Shown: piece after piece, positions 39,972 through 48,619 of the stretch
How the letters are laid out: each line of letters opens with the position of its first letter
Position numbering within the stretch: the stretch's first letter is position 1
NCBI RefSeq assembly: GCF_014652815.1
Contig: NZ_BMZN01000003.1
Span: 265,429 to 329,428, forward strand
From: Alcaligenes pakistanensis
GTDB lineage: Bacteria > Pseudomonadota > Gammaproteobacteria > Burkholderiales > Burkholderiaceae_B
Direction: 5' to 3'
Length of the DNA: 64,000 nucleotides
Position numbers and translations under genes: made by a program
The notes under the pieces: generated by a model
What the model saw: the letters and a program-made list of their open reading frames with translations, nothing else
Database searches by the model: none
Told to the model about the DNA's origin: nothing

Positions 39972-40319
39972 TCAGGAGCGCTGGGGCTGGCGATATTCAC
40001 GCAACCAGTCCTGCGTGCCGTAGCGATGCGGGAACAAGGTGAACAGACTGGGAGTGGGAGCGTAGTTCTGGCGGCGACCCAAATGGCCCACACGGACACC
40101 CGTGTTCATTGCCGTATGAACTTGGTTGCGATCGGACTCGGGAAGCATGGCCAGGACATCGGCACGGACACGAGCCGAGAGATTGGGCAAGGCTTTGGCA
40201 AAGGCCAAGGTGCCGTGCGAAGCTAACAAGTCACACACGGCCACCGGACGGTAAGTAGCGACAGCCAAACGCAAAGCGCGTTGCAGGCCATCGTGGGGAC
40301 GGGAGTAAGAAAACAGCAT
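39972..40319 (-). CDS. Small soluble protein B, paralogue of the protein at 33864-34181
   Basis: A 115-residue protein, first gene of the cluster. Residues 1-80 align with small protein A. A stretch RADVLAMLPESDRNQVHTAM looks like one helical repeat of MgtE N-terminal domains (a weak resemblance). The C-terminal 35 residues are a Tyr/Arg/Pro-rich extension absent from A. The ATG at 40319 has an AGGAG ribosome site; an in-frame upstream start at 40358 lacks one. Function unknown; probably cytoplasmic. Confidence 0.7.
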   Translation of the reverse strand: MLFSYSRPHDGLQRALRLAVATYRPVAVCDLLASHGTLAFAKALPNLSARVRADVLAMLPESDRNQVHTAMNTGVRVGHLGRRQNYAPTPSLFTLFPHRYGTQDWLREYRQPQRS

Positions 40320-41000
40320 GAGATTCTCCTGAGGCACGCGGCCACAGAAGTACCCCACACGTTTTAGACCGTGAGGAACCTGGAGCCGGTGCTCAATTCG
40401 CAGTGGGGCTTCATGCGGACATGAAACGCTGGGCAGGACGCTGGCGTGCGTCTTTCAGATTCAGGGTCAGGGCCCAAGAACGTGCTCCTCTAACAATTAA
40501 AAATATCGGCTGTCTGCGCAGCGGTCCTGAATGGGCCCCGGCATCAGCCATGAACGTCCAATCTGCTTCTGGCAATCAGGCCTTGAACCTTAGCCAATCG
40601 GACTCAGGCTGCAGATACTAAGTACCTGGGGTTTGAGTCCGACCGATGAAACAGAAAGCGCGCATGAAATCTACGGATTTCCCAAGACAAGTCTCGTTCT
40701 TGGGGAACAACAGAATTCTCGCATCGGAGCGGTGACAGGGCCAGCAGGCATTAGGGCCCTGGGCATGACCTTAAACATAAGGTGCATATGCCAAGGTATA
40801 CATACGCTTCTTACACCCTTGATTTGGCCCTGCACCTCAGGCTCCCGCCCTGCTCTGCCTGGATCAAAGCCCTGCCCGGCCAAGCTGCCATACGGGTTTT
40901 CCTGCGAGTACCGGCCAAATGGATTATTCTTGCAGTGTTTGCCCAGCAAAAAACCAACTCTTTATCCGCCCCAGACGCGGATGTGTTACGTAGCACCACC
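40320..41000. other. Long intergenic region between the CorA cluster and thiG
   Basis: These 681 nt separate the divergent small gene B and thiG and hold no credible gene. They contain the shared leader motif (40470-40493), a 9-bp perfect stem (40598-40606 with 40634-40642) and a 7-bp perfect stem CCCAAGA/TCTTGGG (40681-40687 with 40698-40704). No TPP-riboswitch core (CTGAGA and partner) could be found upstream of thiG. Confidence 0.6.
40470..40493 (-). promoter_or_regulatory. Leader motif shared with the 34181 gene
   Basis: On the plus strand the block GGGCCCAAGAACGTGCTCCT and its A/T-rich tail matches 34203-34230 with a few gaps. It lies about 150 nt before the ATG at 40319. The A/T-rich stretch just beyond (40491-40505) may be the promoter of the cluster. 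Confidence 0.4.
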
Positions 41001-41807
41001 ATGACCCAAACAGTGAACAACGACCCCTTTATTCTGGCCGGCACCAGCTACCAATCCCGGCTATTGGTAGGCACCGGAAAATACAAAGATTTTGACGAAA
41101 CCCGTCAGGCCATTGAGGCTAGTGGCGCTGAGATTGTGACTGTGGCTATTCGCCGCACCAATATCGGCCAAAACGCCAATGAGCCCAATCTGCTCGATTA
41201 CCTGCCGCCTTCCAAATACACGCTGCTGCCCAATACGGCGGGCTGCTACACCGCTGACGACGCGGTGCGCACCTTACGCCTGGCACGCGAGCTGCTGGAC
41301 GGCCACAAGCTGGTCAAACTGGAAGTGCTGGGCGACTCCGGCAACCTGTTCCCCAATATGCCCGAAACCCTGAAAGCGGCCAAAACTCTGGTGGATGAGG
41401 GTTTTGATGTCATGGTGTATTGCGCCGACGATCCTATCCAGGCCCGTATGCTCGAAGAGATGGGCTGTGTGGCCATCATGCCTTTGGCCTCCCTGATCGG
41501 TTCTGGCATGGGCATCATCAACCCTTGGAACCTGCGTCTGATCATTGACCAAAGTAAAGTGCCTGTACTGGTGGATGCCGGTGTTGGTACCGCTTCGGAT
41601 GCAGCCATTGCCATGGAACTAGGTTGCGATGGCGTGCTGATGAACACCGCAATCGCCGGTGCCCGTCAGCCCGTGCTGATGGCCAGTGCCATGAACCTGG
41701 CGGTACAAGCTGGTCGTCAAGCCTATCTGGCTGGCCGCGTACCCCGCAAATACTACGATGCCGACCCCAGTTCGCCCACTGAAGGGCTGATTCACTCCCG
41801 TACCTGA
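41001..41807 (+). CDS. thiG: Thiazole synthase ThiG
   Basis: This 268-residue TIM-barrel enzyme forms the thiazole ring of thiamine from deoxyxylulose phosphate, glycine-derived imine and ThiS thiocarboxylate. Visible are the N-terminal [19 protein letters not shown], the Schiff-base lysine region [16 protein letters not shown] (near residue 100) and phosphate-binding loops [11 protein letters not shown] and [11 protein letters not shown] 41001 is chosen because it starts the conserved region, though the ribosome site is weak; the open frame upstream is not protein-like. thiD follows after 7 nt. No thiS gene precedes it here. Confidence 0.94.
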   Translation: MTQTVNNDPFILAGTSYQSRLLVGTGKYKDFDETRQAIEASGAEIVTVAIRRTNIGQNANEPNLLDYLPPSKYTLLPNTAGCYTADDAVRTLRLARELLDGHKLVKLEVLGDSGNLFPNMPETLKAAKTLVDEGFDVMVYCADDPIQARMLEEMGCVAIMPLASLIGSGMGIINPWNLRLIIDQSKVPVLVDAGVGTASDAAIAMELGCDGVLMNTAIAGARQPVLMASAMNLAVQAGRQAYLAGRVPRKYYDADPSSPTEGLIHSRT

Positions 41808-41814
41808 ACGAGAC

Positions 41815-42633
41815 ATGATTCCCAACACGCTGACCATTGCCGGAGTTGACCCCTCCGGCGGCGCCGGTATTCTGGCTGACGTCAAAGCCATGAGCGCCCT
41901 GGGTGCTTATGCCACCGCTGTCATTGCCGCGTTGACGGCACAAAACACCCAAGGTGTCACCGGCATCAGCCCGGTTCCTGCCGACTTTGTGCGCCAGCAA
42001 ATTGATACCCTGTTTGCCGATGTGCGCATTGATGGCGTCAAGATCGGCATGTTGGGCCAGGAGGCGGTCACGACCGTGGTGGCTGAACGCATGGCTCATT
42101 TCAAACCCAAGCACCTGGTGCTGGACCCAGTCATGATCGCCAAAAGTGGTGACCATCTGCTGGAAAAGTCTGCCGTTCATGCTTTGCGTGAGCAACTGGT
42201 GCCCCAATGCACCATGATCACGCCCAATCTGCCCGAGGCCGGTGTCTTGCTAGATGCCCGCCCAGTAGAAACGGTCAAGGAAATGCGCCAGGCAGCCGAG
42301 CGTCTGCGTCGCCTGATGAATCACAACGATCAGCGCTGGGTATTCCTGAAAGGCGGCCACCTGCCCGGTTCGGACTGCATCGACTTGCTGCACGATGGCG
42401 ACAAGATGATCGAAATGCCAGCCAAGCGTATTGATACTGCCAATACACATGGCACCGGCTGCACCTTGTCGGCTGCACTGGCTGCTTTGCTGCCTCAATA
42501 CGACAATGTGCCCGATGCCGCCCTGGCCGCCAAAAAATACCTATACGAAGCCATAGCCCGTTCCGACGAGCTGACAGTGGGTAGCGGACACGGCCCCGTG
42601 CATCACTTCTATAAACTGTGGCCATCGTCTTGA
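41815..42633 (+). CDS. thiD: Hydroxymethylpyrimidine (phosphate) kinase ThiD
   Basis: This 272-residue ribokinase-fold enzyme phosphorylates HMP and HMP-P for thiamine synthesis. The N-terminal motif IAGVDPSGGAGILADVK and the C-terminal anion-hole motif THGTGCTLSAALAA (near residue 210, including the catalytic Cys/Gly region) are intact. It lies 7 nt after thiG and is co-transcribed with it. Confidence 0.95.
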   Translation: MIPNTLTIAGVDPSGGAGILADVKAMSALGAYATAVIAALTAQNTQGVTGISPVPADFVRQQIDTLFADVRIDGVKIGMLGQEAVTTVVAERMAHFKPKHLVLDPVMIAKSGDHLLEKSAVHALREQLVPQCTMITPNLPEAGVLLDARPVETVKEMRQAAERLRRLMNHNDQRWVFLKGGHLPGSDCIDLLHDGDKMIEMPAKRIDTANTHGTGCTLSAALAALLPQYDNVPDAALAAKKYLYEAIARSDELTVGSGHGPVHHFYKLWPSS

Positions 42634-42673
42634 TACGAGCCGTTTGATCGGGCCGGATAAAGGCCCCAGTCTT

Positions 42674-43369
42674 ATGCCTACACTTGGAATTATTGTCGCC
42701 ATGCGCGAAGAGCTGGAGATTGTGCTGGAGCGCTTGCAAGAGCCCCAGACTACCCAGCGCGCTGGCATGGATTTTCACTGCGGCACCTATCTGGGTAAAG
42801 CGGTGGTTGCGGTGGTCTGCGGCGTGGGCAAGGTCAATGCCGCCGCCTGCACCCAGATGCTGATCTCGGAATTTTCCGTAGGCAGCGTCATCAATATTGG
42901 TATTGCCGGAGCAGTCGAACCCAGCATCCGTCCCGGCGATATTGTCATTGCCGACACGCTGGTCCAGCATGATGTGGAACTCAAGGCCCTGGGCTTACCG
43001 CCCGGCCAGGTTTTCCGTCTGGACACCTTTGACTTTCCGGCTGATCCGGCCTTGCTGGCCATTGCCCAAACGGCGGCTCAGCAGATCGAAGGCCATCAGG
43101 TCCATACCGGCCGAATTGTTACCGGCGACCAATTTATCGCTTGTAACGATAAAATACAGTGGTTAAGCGCCACCTTTACCGCCTTAGCCTGCGAAATGGA
43201 AAGTGGCGCCATTGCCCAGGTGTGCTATCTCAATACCGTGCCGTTTGTCTGCATACGCAGTATTTCAGACAATGCCAACCACGACGCACACATGGATTTT
43301 GATACCTTTTTGCCCATCGCCGTCAATAACGCCAGCACCTTGCTACACGCGATGGTGCCGTCCTGCTAA
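42674..43369 (+). CDS. mtnN: 5'-Methylthioadenosine/S-adenosylhomocysteine nucleosidase
   Basis: This 231-residue nucleosidase cleaves adenine from MTA and SAH, by-products of SAM use. Motifs include GIIVAMREELE near the start, CGVGKVNAA, NIGIAGAVEPSIRPGDIVIA, the substrate-contact EMESGAIAQ (near 174) and the catalytic Asp in SISDNANHD (near 198). ATG 42674 is chosen since it opens the conserved strand; an upstream TTG at 42644 would add ten residues. It follows thiD by 40 nt. Confidence 0.93.
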   Translation: MPTLGIIVAMREELEIVLERLQEPQTTQRAGMDFHCGTYLGKAVVAVVCGVGKVNAAACTQMLISEFSVGSVINIGIAGAVEPSIRPGDIVIADTLVQHDVELKALGLPPGQVFRLDTFDFPADPALLAIAQTAAQQIEGHQVHTGRIVTGDQFIACNDKIQWLSATFTALACEMESGAIAQVCYLNTVPFVCIRSISDNANHDAHMDFDTFLPIAVNNASTLLHAMVPSC

Positions 43370-43443
43370 GTCCAAGCGCGCCTCTTTGTTGATGCGCTGG
43401 CTTATAATCGGCTCTTTGCCAAGCCTTTAGTTTTCTGGAAGCT

Positions 43444-44124
43444 ATGAACCATATCGCGCTGTCTGAACTCGAACGTGCCCGTTACTACATGGTGGAACAA
43501 CAAATCCGCCCCTGGAACGTCTCCGACGAAAACGTGCTGCAAGCCTTGGTCGCGGTCCAGCGTGAACGCTTTGTTCCCTCGTCGTTGCGCTCGTCGGCCT
43601 TTTCGGACACCGAGCTGCCACTGATCATCAATGCCGTGAACACGCACGAGACCATGCTCTCGCCCAAAGTTGAGGCTCGTCTGGCTCAAGAGCTGCTGCT
43701 GCAACCTAGCGACGGCGTCCTGGAAATTGGTACCGGCTCGGGCTATCAGGCCGCGTTGCTGGGTCATCTGGCCCAACAAGTCACATCTATCGAAATTGAC
43801 AGCAAACTGGCCGCTTTTGCCCAGGAAAACCTGCAGCGCAACAATGTGCGCAACGTCAAAGTTGAAGTGGGCGATGCCCACGCAGGCTGGGGTACCACCG
43901 AATACGACGCCATTTTGGTGACCGGTTCCGTGCCCACCATCCCTGATGCCCTGAAGTACCAGCTCTGTATTGGGGGCCGTCTGGTGGTAGTGGTCGGTCA
44001 AAACCCGGTCATGACCGCCGTGCGTATTACGCGCACCAGCGCTGCCAGCTTTGAGACCACGCCCCTGTTCGACACCTGGATCAAACCATTGCGCGGCACA
44101 GCCGTCTCTCAATTCCGTTTTTAA
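43444..44124 (+). CDS. Pcm-like protein-L-isoaspartate O-methyltransferase family protein
   Basis: This 226-residue SAM-dependent methyltransferase has motif I VLEIGTGSGYQAALLG (near residue 94) and motif post-I TSIEIDSKLA. The overall fold and length match Pcm, which repairs isoaspartyl residues. The substrate loop normally reading like TISxPxMVA is replaced by INAVNTHETMLSP, so true PIMT activity is not assured. A TATAAT-like box lies about 30 nt upstream (43401-43406). It is followed after 6 nt by the TolC-family gene, a pairing common in betaproteobacteria. Confidence 0.85.
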   Translation: MNHIALSELERARYYMVEQQIRPWNVSDENVLQALVAVQRERFVPSSLRSSAFSDTELPLIINAVNTHETMLSPKVEARLAQELLLQPSDGVLEIGTGSGYQAALLGHLAQQVTSIEIDSKLAAFAQENLQRNNVRNVKVEVGDAHAGWGTTEYDAILVTGSVPTIPDALKYQLCIGGRLVVVVGQNPVMTAVRITRTSAASFETTPLFDTWIKPLRGTAVSQFRF

Positions 44125-44130
44125 ACATCT

Positions 44131-45462
44131 ATGCGGTTTATGACTTCCTTGCGTCTGGCGCTGCTCTCGCTGCTTGCTTTAAGCAGCACGGCTCAGTCGC
44201 AAGATTTGCTGCAGGCCTGGAACCAGGCCTTGGCACATGAACCGCAATTCGGCGCTGCCCAGGCTGCCCATCAGGCAGATCAGGAACAAGTGCCCCAAAG
44301 CCGGGCGCAGTTGCTGCCGCAAATAAGCGCTATCGGTACTACCGAACTGCAAGAGCGCCGTCAAACCAGCAAGCTGTCCAATCAGCAGTCCAGCGACCGT
44401 GCCGCCTGGACTTTGACGTTAAGCCAACCCGTTTACAACCGCAATGCCTGGGCCCGTTACGAGCGTGCTCAGCTATTGGCGCAGGGTGCCGATATTCAGC
44501 TCACGCTGGACCGGCAGGATCTGATGCTACGCGTCAGCCAAAGCTATTTTGATGTGCTCGCGGCTCAGGACACACTGTCCACCCTGAAAGCCCAGCAAGC
44601 CGCGATTGACGAACAATTGCGTGCAGCCGACCAGAACTTTCAGCTGGGCGGCACCACGATTACCGACACCTACGAAGCCAAGTCGCGACTGGACCTGACT
44701 CGTGCCAGTGTTCTGCAGGCTGAAAATACCCTGCAAGTGGCCCAGGACAAGCTGGCGGCGCTGACATTGGAGCGTTATGAAACGCTGGCTCGTCTGCGTG
44801 AACCTTTGCGCCTGCCCGCTCCCGAACCGACGAATCTGCAAACCTGGCTGGATCAGTCCAGCCAGTCCGGTTTAGGCGTGGCACTGGCCGACATCAAGGC
44901 ACGAGCCGCAGAGGAACAGCTGAAAGGCACCCAAGCCCTGCACGAGCCCACTTTGGCCTTGAAAGCCCAGACAGGTAGCGGTAGTGATCAAACCCTGTTT
45001 GGACAGGCGGGCGGTGGCCCGCGTTCGCTCAATAGCGCTTTGGGTCTGGAACTCAGTATTCCCATCTTCCGCGGTGGCGAAACCAGCTCTCAGGTTCGTG
45101 AGCAAAGCTCACGCCTGCAACAGGCCCGCTACGATCACCAGTTCGCCATTCAGCAATCCATCCAGCAAACGCGTCAGTACTTCTCTGGCGTCACCACAGG
45201 CCTGGTCCGTGTGCAGGCCCTGGAAGCGGCCACCAAGTCCAGCCAGGACGCTGTGGAGGCCAATAAGCTGGCTTACGAGATCGGCGTACGCGTCAACATC
45301 GACGTACTCAATGCCCAGCAGCAGCTTTATGAAGCGCAACGCAGTCTGGCCCAGGCCCGCTATGAGGTTCTGATGAACAGCCTGCGTTTGAAAGCAGCCA
45401 GCGGCACGCTGAACGAGAACGACCTGCGGGCAGTGAACGATCTGCTTCAGCCTGAGTCCTGA
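44131..45462 (+). CDS. tolC: TolC-family outer membrane channel
   Basis: This 443-residue protein has a signal peptide (cleaved near STAQSQ, residue 24) and two tandem repeats of long coiled-coil helices (about 30-215 and 230-430), with the family feature RAAWTLTLSQPVYNR and GLELSIPIFRGGE strands. It is a TolC-type exit duct for efflux and type I secretion. It lacks a lipobox, unlike the mdt-linked channel at 5735-7240. It shares a transcript with the Pcm-like gene. Confidence 0.92.
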   Translation: MRFMTSLRLALLSLLALSSTAQSQDLLQAWNQALAHEPQFGAAQAAHQADQEQVPQSRAQLLPQISAIGTTELQERRQTSKLSNQQSSDRAAWTLTLSQPVYNRNAWARYERAQLLAQGADIQLTLDRQDLMLRVSQSYFDVLAAQDTLSTLKAQQAAIDEQLRAADQNFQLGGTTITDTYEAKSRLDLTRASVLQAENTLQVAQDKLAALTLERYETLARLREPLRLPAPEPTNLQTWLDQSSQSGLGVALADIKARAAEEQLKGTQALHEPTLALKAQTGSGSDQTLFGQAGGGPRSLNSALGLELSIPIFRGGETSSQVREQSSRLQQARYDHQFAIQQSIQQTRQYFSGVTTGLVRVQALEAATKSSQDAVEANKLAYEIGVRVNIDVLNAQQQLYEAQRSLAQARYEVLMNSLRLKAASGTLNENDLRAVNDLLQPES

Positions 45463-45480
45463 ATCCTGAATCCCACGGAT

Positions 45481-45506
45481 AAAAAAATCCCGGACTATGC
45501 CGGGAT
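45481..45506 (-). terminator. Rho-independent terminator of rfaE2
   Basis: An ATCCCGG/CCGGGAT stem (45487-45493 with 45500-45506) is followed on the minus strand by seven T residues. It lies 27 nt after the rfaE2 stop and also separates it from the convergent tolC gene. Confidence 0.87.
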
Positions 45507-45532
45507 TCAACACTTCAATCTTTACTGCTGAT

Positions 45533-46015
45533 TTAGTCGCGTAGCTTCTTGACCAACGCCGTTGTCGAGCGCTGGAATTCAAAAGGAATGGCAATCGCAT
45601 CGCCTCCCCAACTACGTACCAGAGCTGTTTCAGGCAAGGCTTCCATATCGTAGTCACCGCCCTTCACAATCAAATCAGGGCGCAGTGCAGCGATCAAGGC
45701 TTCGGGCGTATCTTCATCAAACAGGACCACAGCATCCACACACGCCATTGCCGCCAATAAGGCGGCCCTGTCCTGTTCGGCGTTAATAGGGCGCTCTGGC
45801 CCCTTATTCAGACGTCGCACCGAGGCATCGGTATTCACACCCACTACAAGCGAAGCGCCTAATTGTGCTGCCTCGTCCAGGTAGCTGACATGGCCACGGT
45901 GCAAAAGATCGAACACACCGTTGGTAAAGACCAGCGGGCGCGCCAGGCGCCCGTGCTCCACCGCTTCCAGCAAAGCATCAAGACTCAGAACCTTGGCCTC
46001 GAAACGTGCGCTCAT
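45533..46015 (-). CDS. rfaE2: D-glycero-beta-D-manno-heptose 1-phosphate adenylyltransferase
   Basis: This 160-residue nucleotidyltransferase equals the C-terminal half of enterobacterial HldE. It activates heptose-1-phosphate with ATP for lipopolysaccharide core synthesis. It shows the HxGH motif in FTNGVFDLLHRGHVSYL (near residue 31) and the later VKGGDYDMEALPE and FEFQRSTTALV motifs. The kinase half is not fused, which is the arrangement typical of betaproteobacteria. It starts 1 nt after the diiron protein stop. Confidence 0.94.
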   Translation of the reverse strand: MSARFEAKVLSLDALLEAVEHGRLARPLVFTNGVFDLLHRGHVSYLDEAAQLGASLVVGVNTDASVRRLNKGPERPINAEQDRAALLAAMACVDAVVLFDEDTPEALIAALRPDLIVKGGDYDMEALPETALVRSWGGDAIAIPFEFQRSTTALVKKLRD

Positions 46016-46016
46016 A

Positions 46017-46886
46017 TCAAACCTGAATCAAGGGCGAATCAGACCCGACCTGACGCGTCAAATCTTTGCGATAACGATTCAGTTCCTGAACGGTCTCAAA
46101 CGAGCTGCCCATCAAGAGCGACATATTGTGCAAGATGCGCGAGCTAACTTTATGCTCCCATTCCTTGTCGAAGCGAATTTGCGTATCCAGCCAGTTTTCC
46201 AGCCAACCGGGCGAGGGCAGCTTGGACTGCACAGTGTCTTCCGGGAACATGGCTTTGTTCACGTGCAGATTAGTCGGGTGCAGGGCTTGAGCCGTACGAT
46301 GGGCCGAAGCCATCAAAACACCAATCTTGGAGAACGCCAAACGGGCTTGCAGACCAAATTCCTGGCCTTTATGCACCAGAGCACGTTTCATGTAGCGCAG
46401 GTAAGCACCGGCATGACGGGCTTCGTCTTGGGCCACGATTTTGTAGATGGACTTGATCACCGGCTCGGTGTGCCAGTCTGCAGCACGACGGTACCAGTGG
46501 TTCAAACGCACTTCGCCGCAAAAGTGCAGCATCAGCGTTTCCATAGCTGGGGCCGGATCGAATTCAAAACGCACTTTGTGCAGCTCTTCTTCGGTTGGCA
46601 TCAGTTCCGGACGGAAACGACGCAGATATTCGATCAAGACCAGCGAGTGCTTTTGTTCCTCAAAGAACCAGACGGACATAAAAGCGCAAAAATCGCTGTC
46701 ATCTTTATTGTCACGCAGGAACATTTCGGTAGCAGGCAAGGCTGCCCACTCGGTAATCGCGTTCATTTTGATGGTGTAGGCTTGCTCGTCGCTGAGCTTG
46801 GTGCCATCAAAGTCATCCCACGGTATGTCATGCGCGAAATTCCAGCGCACCGCTTCCATGGATTTGAATAAGTCATGGTAAAGCAT
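46017..46886 (-). CDS. Ferritin-like diiron protein
   Basis: A 289-residue alpha-helical protein with a two-helix-pair diiron pattern: FFEEQKHSLVLIE (near residue 73) and a second VAQDEARHAGAYLRYMKRAL (near 150), with extra acidic ligands in helix FCGEVRLNHWY (near 122). This resembles ferritin-like carboxylate oxygenases such as acyl-ACP desaturases rather than iron-storage ferritin. The substrate is unknown. It is followed after 1 nt by rfaE2, so both are probably on one transcript. Its promoter should lie in 46887-47060, which also holds an 8-bp perfect hairpin (46956-46963 with 46972-46979). Confidence 0.8.
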   Translation of the reverse strand: MLYHDLFKSMEAVRWNFAHDIPWDDFDGTKLSDEQAYTIKMNAITEWAALPATEMFLRDNKDDSDFCAFMSVWFFEEQKHSLVLIEYLRRFRPELMPTEEELHKVRFEFDPAPAMETLMLHFCGEVRLNHWYRRAADWHTEPVIKSIYKIVAQDEARHAGAYLRYMKRALVHKGQEFGLQARLAFSKIGVLMASAHRTAQALHPTNLHVNKAMFPEDTVQSKLPSPGWLENWLDTQIRFDKEWEHKVSSRILHNMSLLMGSSFETVQELNRYRKDLTRQVGSDSPLIQV

Positions 46887-47060
46887 AACGATTCCTAAAA
46901 AGAATCAAGCGGTTCCTTGAGGGCGGCCATTCACCGTCCGGAAGGCGCCGGAAAGCGCCAGCTTAATGAATAGCTGGCGGACCTGCGTCTATCGTAGAAC
47001 CTGCAGTTATCAGAAATATGTCAGCTACAAAAAAACTGACGCGTTGCGGGTACGTCACAC

Positions 47061-48617
47061 TTATCGCCCCACCAAAGCCCAGATAGCCACCCCGACGGCG
47101 ACCGCCAGCACAGCACATAGGACGGACAACAAACGGTTGGCTTGCTGCTGCGACTGGCGCAACAGCTTAAGTTCCTGGTTCAACGCCTGCCCTGTATCTG
47201 GCCTATTCAAACTGGAATAAACCAGACGCGGAAGCTGCGGCATGATCTGGGCCCACTGCCCCGCTTCCTGTTTCAAACGCGAATAAAAGCCCGATGGACC
47301 AATACGCTGGTACATCCACTTTTCCAGATAAGGTTTGGCGGTATCCCACAGATCCAATTCTGGATCCAGGTCCCGCCCCATCCCTTCCACATTCAGAAGG
47401 GTTTTCTGCAGCAGCACCAGCTGCGGCTGAATTTCTACATTGAACCGGCGCGAGGTCTGAAACAGGCGCAAAAGCACTTGCCCTAAAGAGATCTCAGACA
47501 AAGGCCGGTCGAAATATGGTTCACATACCGCGCGTACCGAGCCTTCCAGCTCTTCTTCGCGGGTTTCAGGTGGCACCCAGCCGGACTCAATATGCAATTG
47601 AGCCACCCGGCGGTAATCGCGCCGGAAGAAAGCCAGGAAGTTTTGTGCCAGATAGTTTTTATCGAACTCGGACAGGGAGCCAACAATGCCAAAGTCCAGG
47701 GCAATGTAGCGGCCCAGGGACTCCGGAGCGTCCGAGACATAAATATTGCCAGGGTGCATGTCGGCGTGGAAAAAGCCGTCGGTAAACACCTGGGTGAAGA
47801 AAATTTCCACCCCTTTGCGAGCCAGGTCCTTCAGGTCCACATTGGCCGCACGCAAACGATCAATCTGATTGACCGGAATGCCCTTCATGCGATCCATGGT
47901 GAATACAGTCGAGGCGCAGTAATCCCAATGTACTTCCGGAACCATCAACAGCTGGGTACGTTCCGCATCTTTAGTAAAGTTACGGCGCAACTGGCTGCAA
48001 TTGGAGGCTTCGCGAATCAGGTCCAGCTCGTCGTTCAGATACTTGTCGAACTCGGCCACGACTTCACGTGGTTTCAGGCGGCGGGCATCCGGGCCCAAGC
48101 GCTCCATGAATACAGCCAGAACACGCATCAGACGCAAGTCTTTATGAATGACCTCGCGCATGCCTGGACGCAACACCTTGACGGCCACTTCGCGGCCATT
48201 GTGCAGCTCGGCAAAATGCACCTGGGCGATGGAGGCCGAGGCGATGGGCTCACGGTCAAACTTCTGGAACAGCTCGTAGGGTGATGCGCCCAAGGCTTTC
48301 AGGATTGTGGCCTCGGCCACTTCCGACGGAAAAGGGGGAACCCGATCCTGCAGCATAGCCAGTTGCTCGGCGATATCCAGCGGAATCAAATCCCGGCGGG
48401 TCGAGAGCACCTGCCCAAATTTTACGAAAATGGGGCCCAGACTTTCCAGGGCCAAACGCAAACGCACGCCGCGAGGCAGCTTGGGCTTGCGGCCCAGACG
48501 CGCAATACGCAACAGGCGGGAAGCCCAGGGATGGCGAATGCTGGATAAAACCAGCTCGTCCAGGCGATAACGGAAAACAACCAGCAGGATGGTCAGCAGA
48601 CGGCACAAAGAAAACAT
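47061..48617 (-). CDS. ubiB: Ubiquinone biosynthesis ATPase/kinase-like protein UbiB
   Basis: This 518-residue ADCK-family protein is needed for aerobic ubiquinone synthesis. It has the KxGQ motif in [16 protein letters not shown] (near residue 53), the modified Ala-rich nucleotide loop [15 protein letters not shown] (near 125), the DMHPGNIYV catalytic loop (near 285) and the DFG-like ALDFGIVG. Two terminal membrane segments follow (about 495-515). It sits 2 nt after ubiJ, as in many proteobacteria. Confidence 0.94.
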   Translation of the reverse strand: MFSLCRLLTILLVVFRYRLDELVLSSIRHPWASRLLRIARLGRKPKLPRGVRLRLALESLGPIFVKFGQVLSTRRDLIPLDIAEQLAMLQDRVPPFPSEVAEATILKALGASPYELFQKFDREPIASASIAQVHFAELHNGREVAVKVLRPGMREVIHKDLRLMRVLAVFMERLGPDARRLKPREVVAEFDKYLNDELDLIREASNCSQLRRNFTKDAERTQLLMVPEVHWDYCASTVFTMDRMKGIPVNQIDRLRAANVDLKDLARKGVEIFFTQVFTDGFFHADMHPGNIYVSDAPESLGRYIALDFGIVGSLSEFDKNYLAQNFLAFFRRDYRRVAQLHIESGWVPPETREEELEGSVRAVCEPYFDRPLSEISLGQVLLRLFQTSRRFNVEIQPQLVLLQKTLLNVEGMGRDLDPELDLWDTAKPYLEKWMYQRIGPSGFYSRLKQEAGQWAQIMPQLPRLVYSSLNRPDTGQALNQELKLLRQSQQQANRLLSVLCAVLAVAVGVAIWALVGR

Positions 48618-48619
48618 GC

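Noticed and set aside
40320-41000. TPP riboswitch or Mg2+ M-box element.
   Set aside because: Conserved cores of neither class could be found by eye on either strand, although other hairpins are present.
40633-41004. A 123-codon plus-strand frame before thiG that could have been thiS.
   Set aside because: It has no ThiS-like Gly-Gly end or ubiquitin-like pattern and no domain; it overlaps the hairpin region.
45921-46871. A 316-codon plus-strand frame opposite the diiron protein.
   Set aside because: It is a mirror of a well-supported gene with clear metal motifs.
46956-46979. A perfect 8-bp hairpin as ubiB terminator.
   Set aside because: It has no T-run on either side and lies 80 nt from the ubiB stop, so I only mention it with the diiron gene.
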